A DNA stretch of 64,000 nt from NCBI RefSeq assembly GCF_000368565.1, contig NZ_KB849537.1, positions 193,674 to 257,673 on the forward strand, written 5' to 3'. Of this stretch, positions 17,373-26,001 are shown in pieces (within the stretch, counting starts at the first letter, position 1; each line of letters starts with the position of its first letter). This DNA comes from Acinetobacter gerneri DSM 14967 = CIP 107464 = MTCC 9824 (lineage in GTDB: Bacteria; Pseudomonadota; Gammaproteobacteria; Pseudomonadales; Moraxellaceae). The notes beneath the pieces are model-generated. The model was not told where the DNA came from and did not search any database. It was given only the letters and a program-made list of their open reading frames with translations. The position numbers were made by a program, and so were the translations under genes.

Positions 17373-17903
17373 TTATTGCAATTGAATCCACTCAATCTCA
17401 GCTTGAGCTTGATCACCAATCAAAGTCCACTCCCCATCCATAACATTGAGTTGCAACTGCATGGTTCGCTCGCAGAGTGCCTGTATGTCTTGTGTGGTTT
17501 TTTCCGTCAATTGCCAAACTTGAACATTGGATAATGTCTTTAATTTACTATTCTTTTTATACCATTCAGCGACACTATTGCCATAAGCTACAACTGCAAC
17601 TTCCTTACAACGACTGCTTGCTTTTTTGACTTTATCTTCATCTGGCAAACCCACTTCGATCCATTTAACCAATTGCCCAGTCAAATCCTTTTCCCAAAGT
17701 GCAGGCTCATCTGTTTCAAATAGATCTTTGGTGAACTCCAACTCTTCAGTCGCAAAACGTGCATAAGCCAATATGCGCACCATTAAACGCTCAATCGTTT
17801 CAGAAGGATGTAAAGCCAAAGTCAGTTGATAATCACCGTATTGATGAATATCCATATTTGCAATATTCAAATCAGCTTTATAAATTGTCGCTTTTAACGC
17901 CAT
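17373..17903 (-). CDS. yaeQ: YaeQ family protein
   Basis: This 176-residue soluble protein matches YaeQ. It begins MALKATIYKADLNIANMDIHQYGDYQLTLALHPSET and carries the WIEVGLPDEDKVKKAS and VVAYG segments. The family has a PD-(D/E)XK nuclease-like fold, and its role is unclear. The start at 17903 is chosen over an upstream in-frame ATG at 17933 because GAGGAA sits 6 bases before it and the family begins MALKA. It follows the COG0523 gene by 57 bp and is probably in the same transcript. Confidence 0.88.
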   Translation of the reverse strand: MALKATIYKADLNIANMDIHQYGDYQLTLALHPSETIERLMVRILAYARFATEELEFTKDLFETDEPALWEKDLTGQLVKWIEVGLPDEDKVKKASSRCKEVAVVAYGNSVAEWYKKNSKLKTLSNVQVWQLTEKTTQDIQALCERTMQLQLNVMDGEWTLIGDQAQAEIEWIQLQ

Positions 17904-17960
17904 AATCAATTCCTCAAATATGGCGCTAAGCATATCGGATTTTTATGATTTTAAAATGCT

Positions 17961-18983
17961 TTATTGCAAATTTAACTGGCATTCTAAAAGCAGAGCTTCA
18001 AGCTTTTCCCAGTCCAGTGGATTTTGGGTAATAATCTCGATTCGATTATCAATATTTTCCTCTGCCGACTTGTAGTTAAACTGCTCAGGATTGAAATTGA
18101 AACTTTTCCAACCTTGATCAGTTGAAAATATCGCTTTGATTCGTAGCCAATCTTGCAGATCACATAAAACATCCAATAAAGGATAAAATTCAAATTGCCA
18201 TCTTTTAGGAAATTTCCAGCCCGCGACCATATAACCATTTGTACTTTCCACATAATGATAAGGCAGCTGTTTGATGACTGGCATCTCAGTAGATTCTGCT
18301 TGAGATAAAATGGTTTTTTGAACTTTCAATAATGGTTGAATTTTCCGTTGAATCGCAACATGATCCAGATCAATTTGCGCAAGTTCAACTTGCCCATGAT
18401 CTGCCAAAATCCATGACCTCACATAAGCCTGATGATCTATTTTCAACTGTTGCAATGCATGTTGATCTTCACTATTCATCACATCTGTATGGGAGATCAC
18501 CACGATTTCAGCAGCTTTAAGCTGATCTTGATATAAATTTTGTGTGCGCCAAGCCTCATCATGCAGACGACTACCATCCACAACAATGACCAAGGCTCGC
18601 ATGTCGATACTCTGTTGCCAATGCGGTTCTGTTAATTGCTCAATCAATTCTGCAGGATGTCCAAGTCCCGTCGGCTCTATAAAGAGTCGATCAGGTTTGG
18701 TTTCATTCAAAAGTCGTGAAAGTGCAATTTGCATCGGCAACTGACTGCTACAACATAGACAACCGCCCAACAGCTCTTTGATTTCAAATCCTGAATTTTG
18801 CGGTAAGAGTTGCTGATCTATACCAATTTGACCAAACTCATTCATCAATATCGCCCATTTTTCATGTTCAGGCTTTTGCTTGAGCAAATGCTGTAAAACT
18901 GTAGTTTTACCTGCACCTAAAAATCCTGAAATGATATGGGTTTTAACTGCTTTATTTTGAAGAATTTTCAATTTTTTACTCAA
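17961..18983 (-). CDS. CobW/COG0523 family GTP-binding metallochaperone-like protein
   Basis: This 340-residue G3E GTPase has Walker A GFLGAGKTT (20-28), the metal motif GGCLCC (Cys75, Cys77, Cys78), FIEPTGLGHP, and a C-terminal CobW_C domain (about 240-335). COG0523 proteins deliver or insert metal ions, often zinc. The only start near the conserved N-terminus is TTG at 18983, since no ATG occurs before the GTPase core. No clear ribosome site and no Zur box were seen upstream, so zinc control is not supported here. Confidence 0.85.
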   Translation of the reverse strand: MSKKLKILQNKAVKTHIISGFLGAGKTTVLQHLLKQKPEHEKWAILMNEFGQIGIDQQLLPQNSGFEIKELLGGCLCCSSQLPMQIALSRLLNETKPDRLFIEPTGLGHPAELIEQLTEPHWQQSIDMRALVIVVDGSRLHDEAWRTQNLYQDQLKAAEIVVISHTDVMNSEDQHALQQLKIDHQAYVRSWILADHGQVELAQIDLDHVAIQRKIQPLLKVQKTILSQAESTEMPVIKQLPYHYVESTNGYMVAGWKFPKRWQFEFYPLLDVLCDLQDWLRIKAIFSTDQGWKSFNFNPEQFNYKSAEENIDNRIEIITQNPLDWEKLEALLLECQLNLQ

Positions 18984-19680
18984 TCAATTGAAGACTAAAC
19001 TTTAAAGGCTAGACATTGCAGACTAGGTCTATGAAACCTAGCTCTAGATATTCAAACATAAGCGTATAGGACTAAATCATCACGCAATAAAGATGAAATA
19101 GACATATTTGTTAGGTTAAAAATAACGAGAATAAATTGCAATGAATCCACCTCATCATACGTGAAATTGATAAATTCTGACGAATGGTGCAGTTTATTTA
19201 TAAATGTTAATAAATTTTTCAGAATGGCTTGATATTCTATTTATTCAAAGATTTTATCAAAATTTAAATTTTGCAATCTTTTGAAATTTATCATAAAGTC
19301 TAAAGATAATTACATTAAAATTTGCGTGAAATATCAAAACATTCAATCTGATTTTAAAATTAAACTAGATTACTTAATCTGTTTATTCAATTCTACATTT
19401 TCATCATTTCTACACACTTTGTAAAAGCTGAGTAATTTTATAGCTTATTTTTTGTTCAATTCGACATAATTACATACATTTTACTTGGAAATAAAATTGG
19501 CTTTTTTACACAATACTGACATTTAACTTTGTTTTGTATCTTATTGTAAATCAAACTGTTTCGCTTTGTTGATTTGATTGCCGATTTGCCGTTTAGCTCT
19601 TAGCATGGGTCTAACTCCTCACGATGACTGAAGTAATCAGTTCAGTAGGATGTTTTTATTTTATAGATAGGATGCCAAAC
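18984..19680. other. Long intergenic region, no gene recognised
   Basis: About 700 bp between the GTPase gene and the small secreted protein, transcribed away on both sides. It is AT-rich, with only short imperfect inverted repeats (for example CTAGGT/ACCTAG at 19023-19041). No protein frame or recognisable RNA gene was found. An unannotated small RNA cannot be excluded. Confidence 0.5.
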
Positions 19681-19908
19681 ATGAAACTCGTTAAAATTTT
19701 ATTAGCTACTACATTATCAATCGCTGCTGCTTCAACTTTTGCTGCTACTCAAGAAGCTCAAGATGACAATTCAACTGCTGCAACTCAAGTTGTAGGCGCT
19801 GAAGCTTCTGATTCATCTGCTGCTGCTCAACCTACAGCGGGTCAACCTTCTACAGAAAGCGCGGCTGAAGGTGCTACTCCAGCAACTGATGCTCCAGCAA
19901 ACCAATAA
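19681..19908 (+). CDS. Small secreted Ala/Thr/Gln-rich protein
   Basis: This 75-residue protein has a clear signal peptide (MKLVKILLATTLSIAAASTFA, cleaved before ATQ). The mature part of about 54 residues is low-complexity, made mostly of Ala, Ser, Thr, Gln, Pro and acidic residues, and is predicted disordered. An in-frame ATG at 19624 would extend it, but AGGATG just upstream and the signal peptide favour 19681. The family is not recognised. A tandem hairpin pair follows. Confidence 0.7.
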   Translation: MKLVKILLATTLSIAAASTFAATQEAQDDNSTAATQVVGAEASDSSAAAQPTAGQPSTESAAEGATPATDAPANQ

Positions 19909-19953
19909 TTCAAGATTCTAGATCTCAATATTCTCCAGAATATTAGGTAACGA

Positions 19954-19977
19954 TTTCAAAACCTGCTGGTTTTGAAA
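19954..19977 (+). other. Perfect 10-bp hairpin before the terminator
   Basis: TTTCAAAACC (19954-19963) pairs with GGTTTTGAAA (19968-19977) around TGCT. It lies 3 bp before the terminator stem, and it may protect the transcript end or act as a first terminator. Confidence 0.6.
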
Positions 19978-19980
19978 CGG

Positions 19981-20012
19981 AACTGAGCCTTGCTACGGCT
20001 CAGTTTTTTTTT
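19981..20012 (+). terminator. Rho-independent terminator
   Basis: AACTGAGCC (19981-19989) pairs with GGCTCAGTT (19997-20005), followed by a run of nine T (20004-20012). Confidence 0.92.
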
Positions 20013-20418
20013 GCCTATTTTTTATGAGACTTAGACTTTTAAATCACGTGATTTATTGAATGAAAAACAAATTAGTCATCTAAAAATAAAAACAAAGAAT
20101 AAAAATCTCAGCAAAATGCTGTTTTCTACTTTTTAGTTATCGCTATCACATCTCACTCTAAAACATTTAAAATATTAGTCATCAAATAAACAAATGACAT
20201 TGTATATTTTTGATGAAATAACGATAGCTTAAATTGATCATTTGATCACTTATTCATATACAATAAAAATATTATTTATATTATATTTCAACAGGTTAAA
20301 TAAAAAATAAGATTACACCTTCTATTTTACACCCTCTCTATAAACTATCGGTTAACTAGGCTTAAAACATGATTTGGGGCATTAATAGTCCTGTAGTAAA
20401 CATGAATGGATTTTTGCT
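20013..20418. other. Intergenic region, no gene seen
   Basis: About 400 AT-rich bases upstream of the MhpA-like gene. It should contain that gene's promoter, but no convincing motif or operator could be assigned. Confidence 0.5.
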
Positions 20419-22026
20419 GTGAGTTCAAAGATGATTGATTTCACCACTGATGTGGCTATTTTAGGTGCGGGTCCCGTAGGTCTAACACTTGCCAATTATT
20501 TAAGTAAACAAGGCATCAAAGTCACTGTCGTCGAACAACTGGATCATTTGATTGATTATCCACGTGCGATCGGGATTGATGATGAATCTTTACGCACGAT
20601 CCAATCTTTAGGCTTGGTTGAACAAGTCCTTCCTCACACAACTCCAAATCATGCGATGCGTTTTTTGACACCTAAAGGTCGCTGTTTTGCAGATATTCAA
20701 CCGATGACTCGCGAATTTGGTTGGTCACGTCGTAACGCATTTATTCAGCCGCAAGTGGATAATGTCTTGTTGCAAGGCTTAAAACAATATCCAGATACTC
20801 AAGTTTTATTTGCTCGTCATTTAAAAGAATTTAGTCAAGATCAGCATGGCGTAAGCTTATTTATTGAAAATAAAGAACAACAACAAGAAACCGTGCATGC
20901 CAAATATTTGATTGCCTGTGACGGAGGTAACTCAATTGTTCGACGTACCCTCAACATTGGTTTTGAAGGAAAAACTGCGCCGAATCAATGGATTGTCATT
21001 GATATAGACAATGATCCATTGGCGACACCGCATATTTATCTTTGCTGTGACCCTGTACGTCCTTATGTTTCTGCTGCCCTTCCTCACGGTATTCGTCGTT
21101 TTGAGTTTATGGTGATGCCAGGTGAAACCCAAGAAGAACTCAGCAAACCTGAAAATATCAGCAAGCTATTATCAAAAGTTCTACCAAATACTGAAAATGT
21201 TGATGTTATTCGCCAACGTGTCTATACCCATAATGCTCGTATCGCAGATAAATTCCGTGTCGATCGTATCTTATTGGCAGGCGATGCAGCCCATATTATG
21301 CCAGTATGGCAAGGTCAGGGTTATAACAGTGGCATGCGTGATGCCTTTAACTTAGGCTGGAAAATGGCACTTGTCGTCAAAGGTGTAGCAGGTCCTGAGC
21401 TTTTAGATTCATACCAAATCGAACGCAAAGACCATGCCAAAGCAATGATCGATCTTTCAGTTATGGCGGGTAATGTGCTTGCGCCACCTAAAAAATGGCA
21501 TGGTTTTGTGCGTGACAGTATTTCTTATGTTCTCAACTATATCAAACCGATCAAACAGTATTTATTGGAAATGCGTTTTAAACCGATGCCAAAATACAAT
21601 GATGGCGCATTACTGGTTGATCAAAACAAAAACTCACCTGTAGGTAAGATGTTTATCCAACCTCAAGTAAAACTTGAAAATGGTGAAACAGTTTTACTCG
21701 ATGATGTCATCGGCAACGATTTTGCCATCATCGCTTGGGGCGTAGATCCAAAATGGGGCTTAACTCAAGACAACATCCAAAAATGGCAAAAACTCGGAGT
21801 GAAGTTCATCCAAGTCTTACCTGCTGTTCAGCTTGGCAATGAAAACCGTAAACAATTTGAAGGTGTGATCACCATCGGCGATATCGGTACAGAGCTTCGT
21901 TCATGGTTCGGCAATACTGACCAATCGATGGTGGTATTACGTCCTGACCGTTTTGTGGCTGCGCTTGCAATCCCACAATCTATGAATGCCGTGAGTACTG
22001 CACTTTTTGCAAAGTTACACGCATAA
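20419..22026 (+). CDS. mhpA: FAD-dependent aromatic hydroxylase, MhpA-like
   Basis: This 535-residue flavoprotein monooxygenase is close in length to E. coli MhpA, the 3-(3-hydroxyphenyl)propionate hydroxylase. It has the FAD-binding GAGPVG (16-21), the middle DG motif ([10 protein letters not shown]) and the GD motif [19 protein letters not shown] with [11 protein letters not shown]. These are hallmarks of class A aromatic hydroxylases. Ring-cleavage partners (mhpB and others) are absent nearby, so the exact phenolic substrate is uncertain. It may start at GTG 20419 or, with a better-spaced GAG, at ATG 20431. Confidence 0.78.
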   Translation: MSSKMIDFTTDVAILGAGPVGLTLANYLSKQGIKVTVVEQLDHLIDYPRAIGIDDESLRTIQSLGLVEQVLPHTTPNHAMRFLTPKGRCFADIQPMTREFGWSRRNAFIQPQVDNVLLQGLKQYPDTQVLFARHLKEFSQDQHGVSLFIENKEQQQETVHAKYLIACDGGNSIVRRTLNIGFEGKTAPNQWIVIDIDNDPLATPHIYLCCDPVRPYVSAALPHGIRRFEFMVMPGETQEELSKPENISKLLSKVLPNTENVDVIRQRVYTHNARIADKFRVDRILLAGDAAHIMPVWQGQGYNSGMRDAFNLGWKMALVVKGVAGPELLDSYQIERKDHAKAMIDLSVMAGNVLAPPKKWHGFVRDSISYVLNYIKPIKQYLLEMRFKPMPKYNDGALLVDQNKNSPVGKMFIQPQVKLENGETVLLDDVIGNDFAIIAWGVDPKWGLTQDNIQKWQKLGVKFIQVLPAVQLGNENRKQFEGVITIGDIGTELRSWFGNTDQSMVVLRPDRFVAALAIPQSMNAVSTALFAKLHA

Positions 22027-22043
22027 GCATTTAAGCCTTAGAT

Positions 22044-22073
22044 AAAAAAAGCCATCATAACGATGGCTTTTTT
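22044..22073. terminator. Rho-independent terminator between convergent genes
   Basis: GCCATC (22051-22056) pairs with GATGGC (22062-22067), extended by flanking A and T tracts. It serves the hydroxylase and probably also the converging GntR gene. Confidence 0.85.
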
Positions 22074-22086
22074 ATTTGGCTAAAAA

Positions 22087-22818
22087 TTAATGAATGGTTA
22101 TCTCATAATTAAAATCTTCAGCAAAACCAAATGATTCACGATACTCTATCGGAAATCCTTCTATATTTTTTGCAATACGGCATACTTGTACCAATGCATC
22201 CGTCGCCTTATTTTTTAAATAAGGATCTTCTACATTTTTGATAAATGACAATTGTTCAACTGCAGAAGAGACAAACTGACCGCATTGTTCATAGTAAAAA
22301 GGATAGAGTAAATTGGCGAAATCCGATAACTCAATCTCTTTGAGTGCTGCAAAACGCGACTCTGACAACCAAATTTTTTCACTTAATACCACGATGTCTC
22401 CATTTAAACGGACACGTTCGATATAAATTAAATTTGCGTCGTCAGCAAGTTTCAACTTTTGATTGATTTCAGCAATCGCGGCAACGACTTCTAGTTTTTT
22501 GAGCTGCCCTTTCGGTTGAACGTCTTCACCAGACTTGTCTTTCAAGCGGAAAAAACGCATGAGCGAACTTGCAAAGTTAGGTTGTCTTAAAAAAGTACCT
22601 CTACCTTGTATTTTGACTAAAAGTCCATCTTCAACCAAGCATTCCACAGCTTTACGAACCGTACCAACAGATACATCATACATCGTCGCCAACTCTTGTT
22701 CAGACGGAATTGGTGTTTCAATCGTCCATTTGGAGTTAACTAAAAGTTTCTGTATTTGCCAGCGAACTTGTTCATATCTAGGCAATTTAAAATTTTTAAA
22801 TGCATCTTCATCAAGCAT
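22087..22818 (-). CDS. GntR-family transcriptional regulator (HutC/UTRA type)
   Basis: This 243-residue protein has an N-terminal winged helix (about 12-80: YEQVRWQIQKLLV, IPSEQELATMYDVSVGTVRKAVECLVEDGLLVKIQGRGTFL). A UTRA-type effector domain (about 95-240) follows, with the ERVRLNGDIVVLSEKIWL strand. It is divergent from the transporter/amidohydrolase genes with a large inverted repeat between them, so it is probably their substrate-responsive repressor. The inducer is unknown. Confidence 0.87.
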   Translation of the reverse strand: MLDEDAFKNFKLPRYEQVRWQIQKLLVNSKWTIETPIPSEQELATMYDVSVGTVRKAVECLVEDGLLVKIQGRGTFLRQPNFASSLMRFFRLKDKSGEDVQPKGQLKKLEVVAAIAEINQKLKLADDANLIYIERVRLNGDIVVLSEKIWLSESRFAALKEIELSDFANLLYPFYYEQCGQFVSSAVEQLSFIKNVEDPYLKNKATDALVQVCRIAKNIEGFPIEYRESFGFAEDFNYEITIH

Positions 22819-22843
22819 TTGGGAACTATTTCAAAATTTCGAT

Positions 22844-22872
22844 TTGACAATCATATCACATACGATTCTAAT
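22844..22872 (+). promoter_or_regulatory. Sigma-70 promoter of the transporter/amidohydrolase operon
   Basis: TTGACA (22844-22849), a 17-bp spacer, then TCTAAT (22867-22872), matching 6/6 and 5/6 of consensus. The expected start of transcription, about 22879, falls inside the inverted repeat at 22875-22906. Confidence 0.75.
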
Positions 22873-22874
22873 AT

Positions 22875-22906
22875 AAAGATATAGACATATATATGTTTAT
22901 ATCTTT
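22875..22906. promoter_or_regulatory. Candidate GntR operator, 32-bp inverted repeat
   Basis: Half-sites AAAGATATAGACATAT (22875-22890) and ATATGTTTATATCTTT (22891-22906) are reverse complements at 15 of 16 positions. The repeat begins 3 bp after the -10 box, a position suited to repression. Confidence 0.7.
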
Positions 22907-22948
22907 GCATGTATTTACAGGTCATATTCTGTCAAGGAGAGATGACAA

Positions 22949-24238
22949 ATGACTATTCTTATTCTAGCTGCTTTAGCTGTGTCGATAGGCTTAGGCTATG
23001 TTACGAAGATAAATATTGGATTTTTCACCATTATTTTCGCCTATTTAATTGGTTGTTTTGGTATGGGTTTAAAACCTGCCGAAATCATCGAACTTTGGCC
23101 CGTGAAAATTTTCTTTATTATTTTTGCTGTAACATTGTTTTATAACTTCGCACTTGCAAATGGCGCATTAGAAAAATTAGCCGGTCATCTCTTGTATAAA
23201 TGCAGAAAATTCCCGCAGCTTTTACCGCTTGCTGTGTTTTTTGCTTCGACCTTAATCGCGGCTCTAGGTGCTGGTTTTTATACCGTTTTAGCATTTATGG
23301 CACCGATTACCTTGTTATTGTGCAAAAAAACCAATATGAGCATGATCATTGGTGGTATGGCGGTCAATTATGGAGCGCTCGCAGGCGCGAACTTCATGAC
23401 CTCACAAAGTGGCATTATTTTCAGAAGTTTAATGGAAAATGTCGGTATAGATAGTGCGACTGGTTTTACTTATGCGACAGGTATTTTTGTTGTTACCTTG
23501 ATTATTCCAATCATCGTATTGGGTCTTTATACCCTTTGGAATCGTAATAGTAGCGCTATTCACATTGAAGATATCAAACCAGAACCTTTTGATACTAAAC
23601 AGAAAAAATCAATTTTTCTGATTGTGTTAATGATGGTTATTGTGCTTATCTTCCCGATTTTAAATTTAATCTTCTCTGATAATGCGTTGATTGCTTTCCT
23701 CAATTCAAAGATTGATATCGGTTTTATCGCCATTATTTTTGCGCTAATCAGTTTATTGATGAAATTGGCTGATGAGAAAAAAGTGATGGCTTTGGTGCCA
23801 TGGAATACGCTGATCATGATCTGTGGCGTTGGAATGTTGATTGCACTTGGCGTAAAACTCGGTTTGATCACTCAACTTTCTGACTGGCTCGCAAACAATG
23901 TTCCGCTTTGGTTAATTGCTATTTTAATTTGTTTAATTAGTGCAGTGATGTCGGTATTTTCCAGCACTTTAGGTGTGGTTACACCAACGCTCTTCCCAAT
24001 TGTTCCTGCAATTGCATTGACTTCGGGTTTAAATCCGATGGTTCTATTCATTTGCATCGTTGTTGGTGCGCAAGCTTCCGCCATCTCCCCGTTTTCGTCT
24101 GGCGGAAGTTTAATTTTAGGTTCAGCACCAGATGGTGTCGACCGAAACGTACTCTTCAATCAATTGTTATTTAGAGCTGTTCCAATTGGATTAGTTGCCG
24201 CTTTGATTGCTGTACTTGTTTTAAAGTTTGTCATGTGA
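22949..24238 (+). CDS. SLC13/MatC-like anion permease
   Basis: This 429-residue inner-membrane protein has about eleven hydrophobic segments. The N-terminal portion (VSIGLGYVTKINIGFFTIIFAYLIGCFGMGLKPAEI) resembles the MatC_N dicarboxylate-carrier domain. Ser/Thr/Pro-rich re-entrant stretches are present in both halves (SSTLGVVTPTLFP; AISPFSSGGSLILGSAP), as in the ion-transporter superfamily. The likely cargo is an organic acid handled by the amidohydrolase that follows 7 bp downstream. An AAGGAGAG ribosome site precedes the ATG. Confidence 0.8.
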   Translation: MTILILAALAVSIGLGYVTKINIGFFTIIFAYLIGCFGMGLKPAEIIELWPVKIFFIIFAVTLFYNFALANGALEKLAGHLLYKCRKFPQLLPLAVFFASTLIAALGAGFYTVLAFMAPITLLLCKKTNMSMIIGGMAVNYGALAGANFMTSQSGIIFRSLMENVGIDSATGFTYATGIFVVTLIIPIIVLGLYTLWNRNSSAIHIEDIKPEPFDTKQKKSIFLIVLMMVIVLIFPILNLIFSDNALIAFLNSKIDIGFIAIIFALISLLMKLADEKKVMALVPWNTLIMICGVGMLIALGVKLGLITQLSDWLANNVPLWLIAILICLISAVMSVFSSTLGVVTPTLFPIVPAIALTSGLNPMVLFICIVVGAQASAISPFSSGGSLILGSAPDGVDRNVLFNQLLFRAVPIGLVAALIAVLVLKFVM

Positions 24239-24245
24239 GATAAAA

Positions 24246-25049
24246 ATGTTTGCTATTGATACGCATGCGCATGTTTTTTCAAAAAATGATCCATGTATAG
24301 CAACTGCAAGATATCAACCTGATTATGATGCTTCAGTTAGCCAATACCTTGCGCATTTAGATCAACATCATTTAAGTCATGGTGTTTTAGTACAGCCGAG
24401 TTTCTTTGGTTTTGATAATCATGTCATGCTTGATGCGATTGCTCAGCATCCCAAAAGATTAAAAGGGATTGCCGTCGTTCCATATACGATCACGATTAAT
24501 GAATTGATTACTCTAAACAATCAAGGAATCGTTGGCGCACGCATCAATTTGTTTGGAAAAGAACTCCCAGATTTAACAAGCATAGAGTGGAAAAGCTTTT
24601 TAAATCATCTTTCCTTTATCAACTGGCAAATTGAATTACATGCACCACCCTCATATTTAGTGCAAATACTACCGTATTTAGCCGAATATAAGCTCAATGT
24701 TGTGATTGACCATTTTGGACGCATTGATCCAGAAAAAGGCATACTCGATCCTGATTATCAAAGCTTTTTGCAAATGTTAGATATTAATCAACATTGGATC
24801 AAAGTGTCAGGCTTTTATCGTATAGGAAAATTTCCTGAAAATGTTGCAAGGGCTACTCAAGCTTTTGAACTGCTCAAAGCAAAAGGCTTTTTGCCTAAAA
24901 TGGTATGGGGAAGTGATTGGCCACATACCCAACATGAAAGTAGTGTAAATTATTCACAAGCATTTGAAACATTTAAGCAAATCGTTACAGATCCAGAAGA
25001 TCGAAAACTGATCTTAGGTGAAAATGCCAAAAATCTTTTCTATTTTTGA
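24246..25049 (+). CDS. Amidohydrolase family protein, PDC-lactonase-like
   Basis: This TIM-barrel metallohydrolase of 267 residues resembles 2-pyrone-4,6-dicarboxylate lactonase and related amidohydrolase_2 proteins. It has IDTHAHVF near the N-terminus, GVLVQPSFFGFDN, the VVIDHFGRIDP strand, and the catalytic-Asp region MVWGSDWPHTQHE. The ATG at 24246 is chosen; a TTG six codons earlier overlaps the permease. Coupling with the permease suggests hydrolysis of an imported lactone or carboxylate. The substrate is not determined. Confidence 0.82.
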   Translation: MFAIDTHAHVFSKNDPCIATARYQPDYDASVSQYLAHLDQHHLSHGVLVQPSFFGFDNHVMLDAIAQHPKRLKGIAVVPYTITINELITLNNQGIVGARINLFGKELPDLTSIEWKSFLNHLSFINWQIELHAPPSYLVQILPYLAEYKLNVVIDHFGRIDPEKGILDPDYQSFLQMLDINQHWIKVSGFYRIGKFPENVARATQAFELLKAKGFLPKMVWGSDWPHTQHESSVNYSQAFETFKQIVTDPEDRKLILGENAKNLFYF

Positions 25050-25053
25050 GCAA

Positions 25054-25083
25054 AAAAAGTCGAAGTATAAACTTCGACTTTTT
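25054..25083. terminator. Bidirectional rho-independent terminator
   Basis: AGTCGAAGT (25058-25066) pairs with ACTTCGACT (25071-25079) around ATAA, with A and T runs on both sides. It separates the amidohydrolase from the convergent LysR gene. Confidence 0.9.
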
Positions 25084-25100
25084 CAATTTTATAAGAAAAA

Positions 25101-25997
25101 TTAGGCAAACATATCCATATAAAACTGCTCTTTTAATTTTTGTAAAATCAACTCAATCACTTCATTTTCCTGATTTTTTCTATAACTTGCATAGAGACCA
25201 ATCGTTGGTAAAGGCTCAACGGTATTTTTTACCAAGATCTTATCACCGAGTAATGGAATCACATAAGCAGGCACTAAACTCCAACCTACACCCATTCCAA
25301 CGAGATTGATATTGAGCAAAATATTTGTGGAAAATTGCACAATATTCGGCGCGAGTTTGGCATTTTTAAAGAAATCTTTGGTGATTTTATACAGCTGCGG
25401 TGATGAAGCCTCATCACTCATCACAAATTCCTGATGATTGAAATGCTTAATACTGATGTGAGATTGGGCTGCAATTGATGCATTTTTAGGAACAATCAAA
25501 GCCAGAGGCTCCCTAAAAATCTGCACATAACCAAACTTTTCACTGTCATCGACAAAGCGAGTAAATGCGATATCGATCTCACCTTTTTCCAAAGCTTTGA
25601 TCTGCTCTATGTCTGTGAGACTATGAAAATTGATCTTTACATGCGGATACTGCGCGCGAATATTGGGCATGATATAAGGAAAAATCTTCATTTCTGCAAC
25701 AGGAACAAAGCCGATATTGAGCTGATCTTTATTGGCATTGGCAATAAATCGAGCATCGTGTATAGCCTTTTCAGCATGCTCAATACTCAGATAAGCTTCT
25801 TTTAAAAAGGCTTTACCTTCTTCTGTTACGGTGACTTTCCGATTGGTCCGCACCAATAGCTGCACCCCAACTTCTTGTTCTAAATCTTTAATTTGCTGAC
25901 TTAGCGAAGGTTGAACGGTACACATGCGCTGCGCAGCTTTGGTAAAATTCAACTCTTCAGCAACTGCAACAAAATAACGTAAATGTCTTAATTCCAC
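25101..25997 (-). CDS. LysR-family transcriptional regulator
   Basis: This 298-residue protein has an N-terminal helix-turn-helix (MELRHLRYFVAVAEELNFTKAAQRM...QPSLSQQIKDLEQEVGVQLL, residues 1-60) and a periplasmic-binding-like effector domain (about 90-295). The N-terminus is close to the BenM/CatM/HcaR group, which senses aromatic acids, but the effector cannot be read from sequence. The start is GTG with GGGAG upstream. It lies 4 bp after the MFS gene on the same strand, so it looks like the last gene of a tetR-MFS-lysR operon. Confidence 0.88.
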   Translation of the reverse strand: MELRHLRYFVAVAEELNFTKAAQRMCTVQPSLSQQIKDLEQEVGVQLLVRTNRKVTVTEEGKAFLKEAYLSIEHAEKAIHDARFIANANKDQLNIGFVPVAEMKIFPYIMPNIRAQYPHVKINFHSLTDIEQIKALEKGEIDIAFTRFVDDSEKFGYVQIFREPLALIVPKNASIAAQSHISIKHFNHQEFVMSDEASSPQLYKITKDFFKNAKLAPNIVQFSTNILLNINLVGMGVGWSLVPAYVIPLLGDKILVKNTVEPLPTIGLYASYRKNQENEVIELILQKLKEQFYMDMFA

Positions 25998-26001
25998 GTA
26001 A

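Noticed and set aside
18984..19020. Zur box before the COG0523 GTPase gene
   Set aside because: Expected because some Acinetobacter COG0523 genes are zinc-regulated, but no matching palindrome is present.
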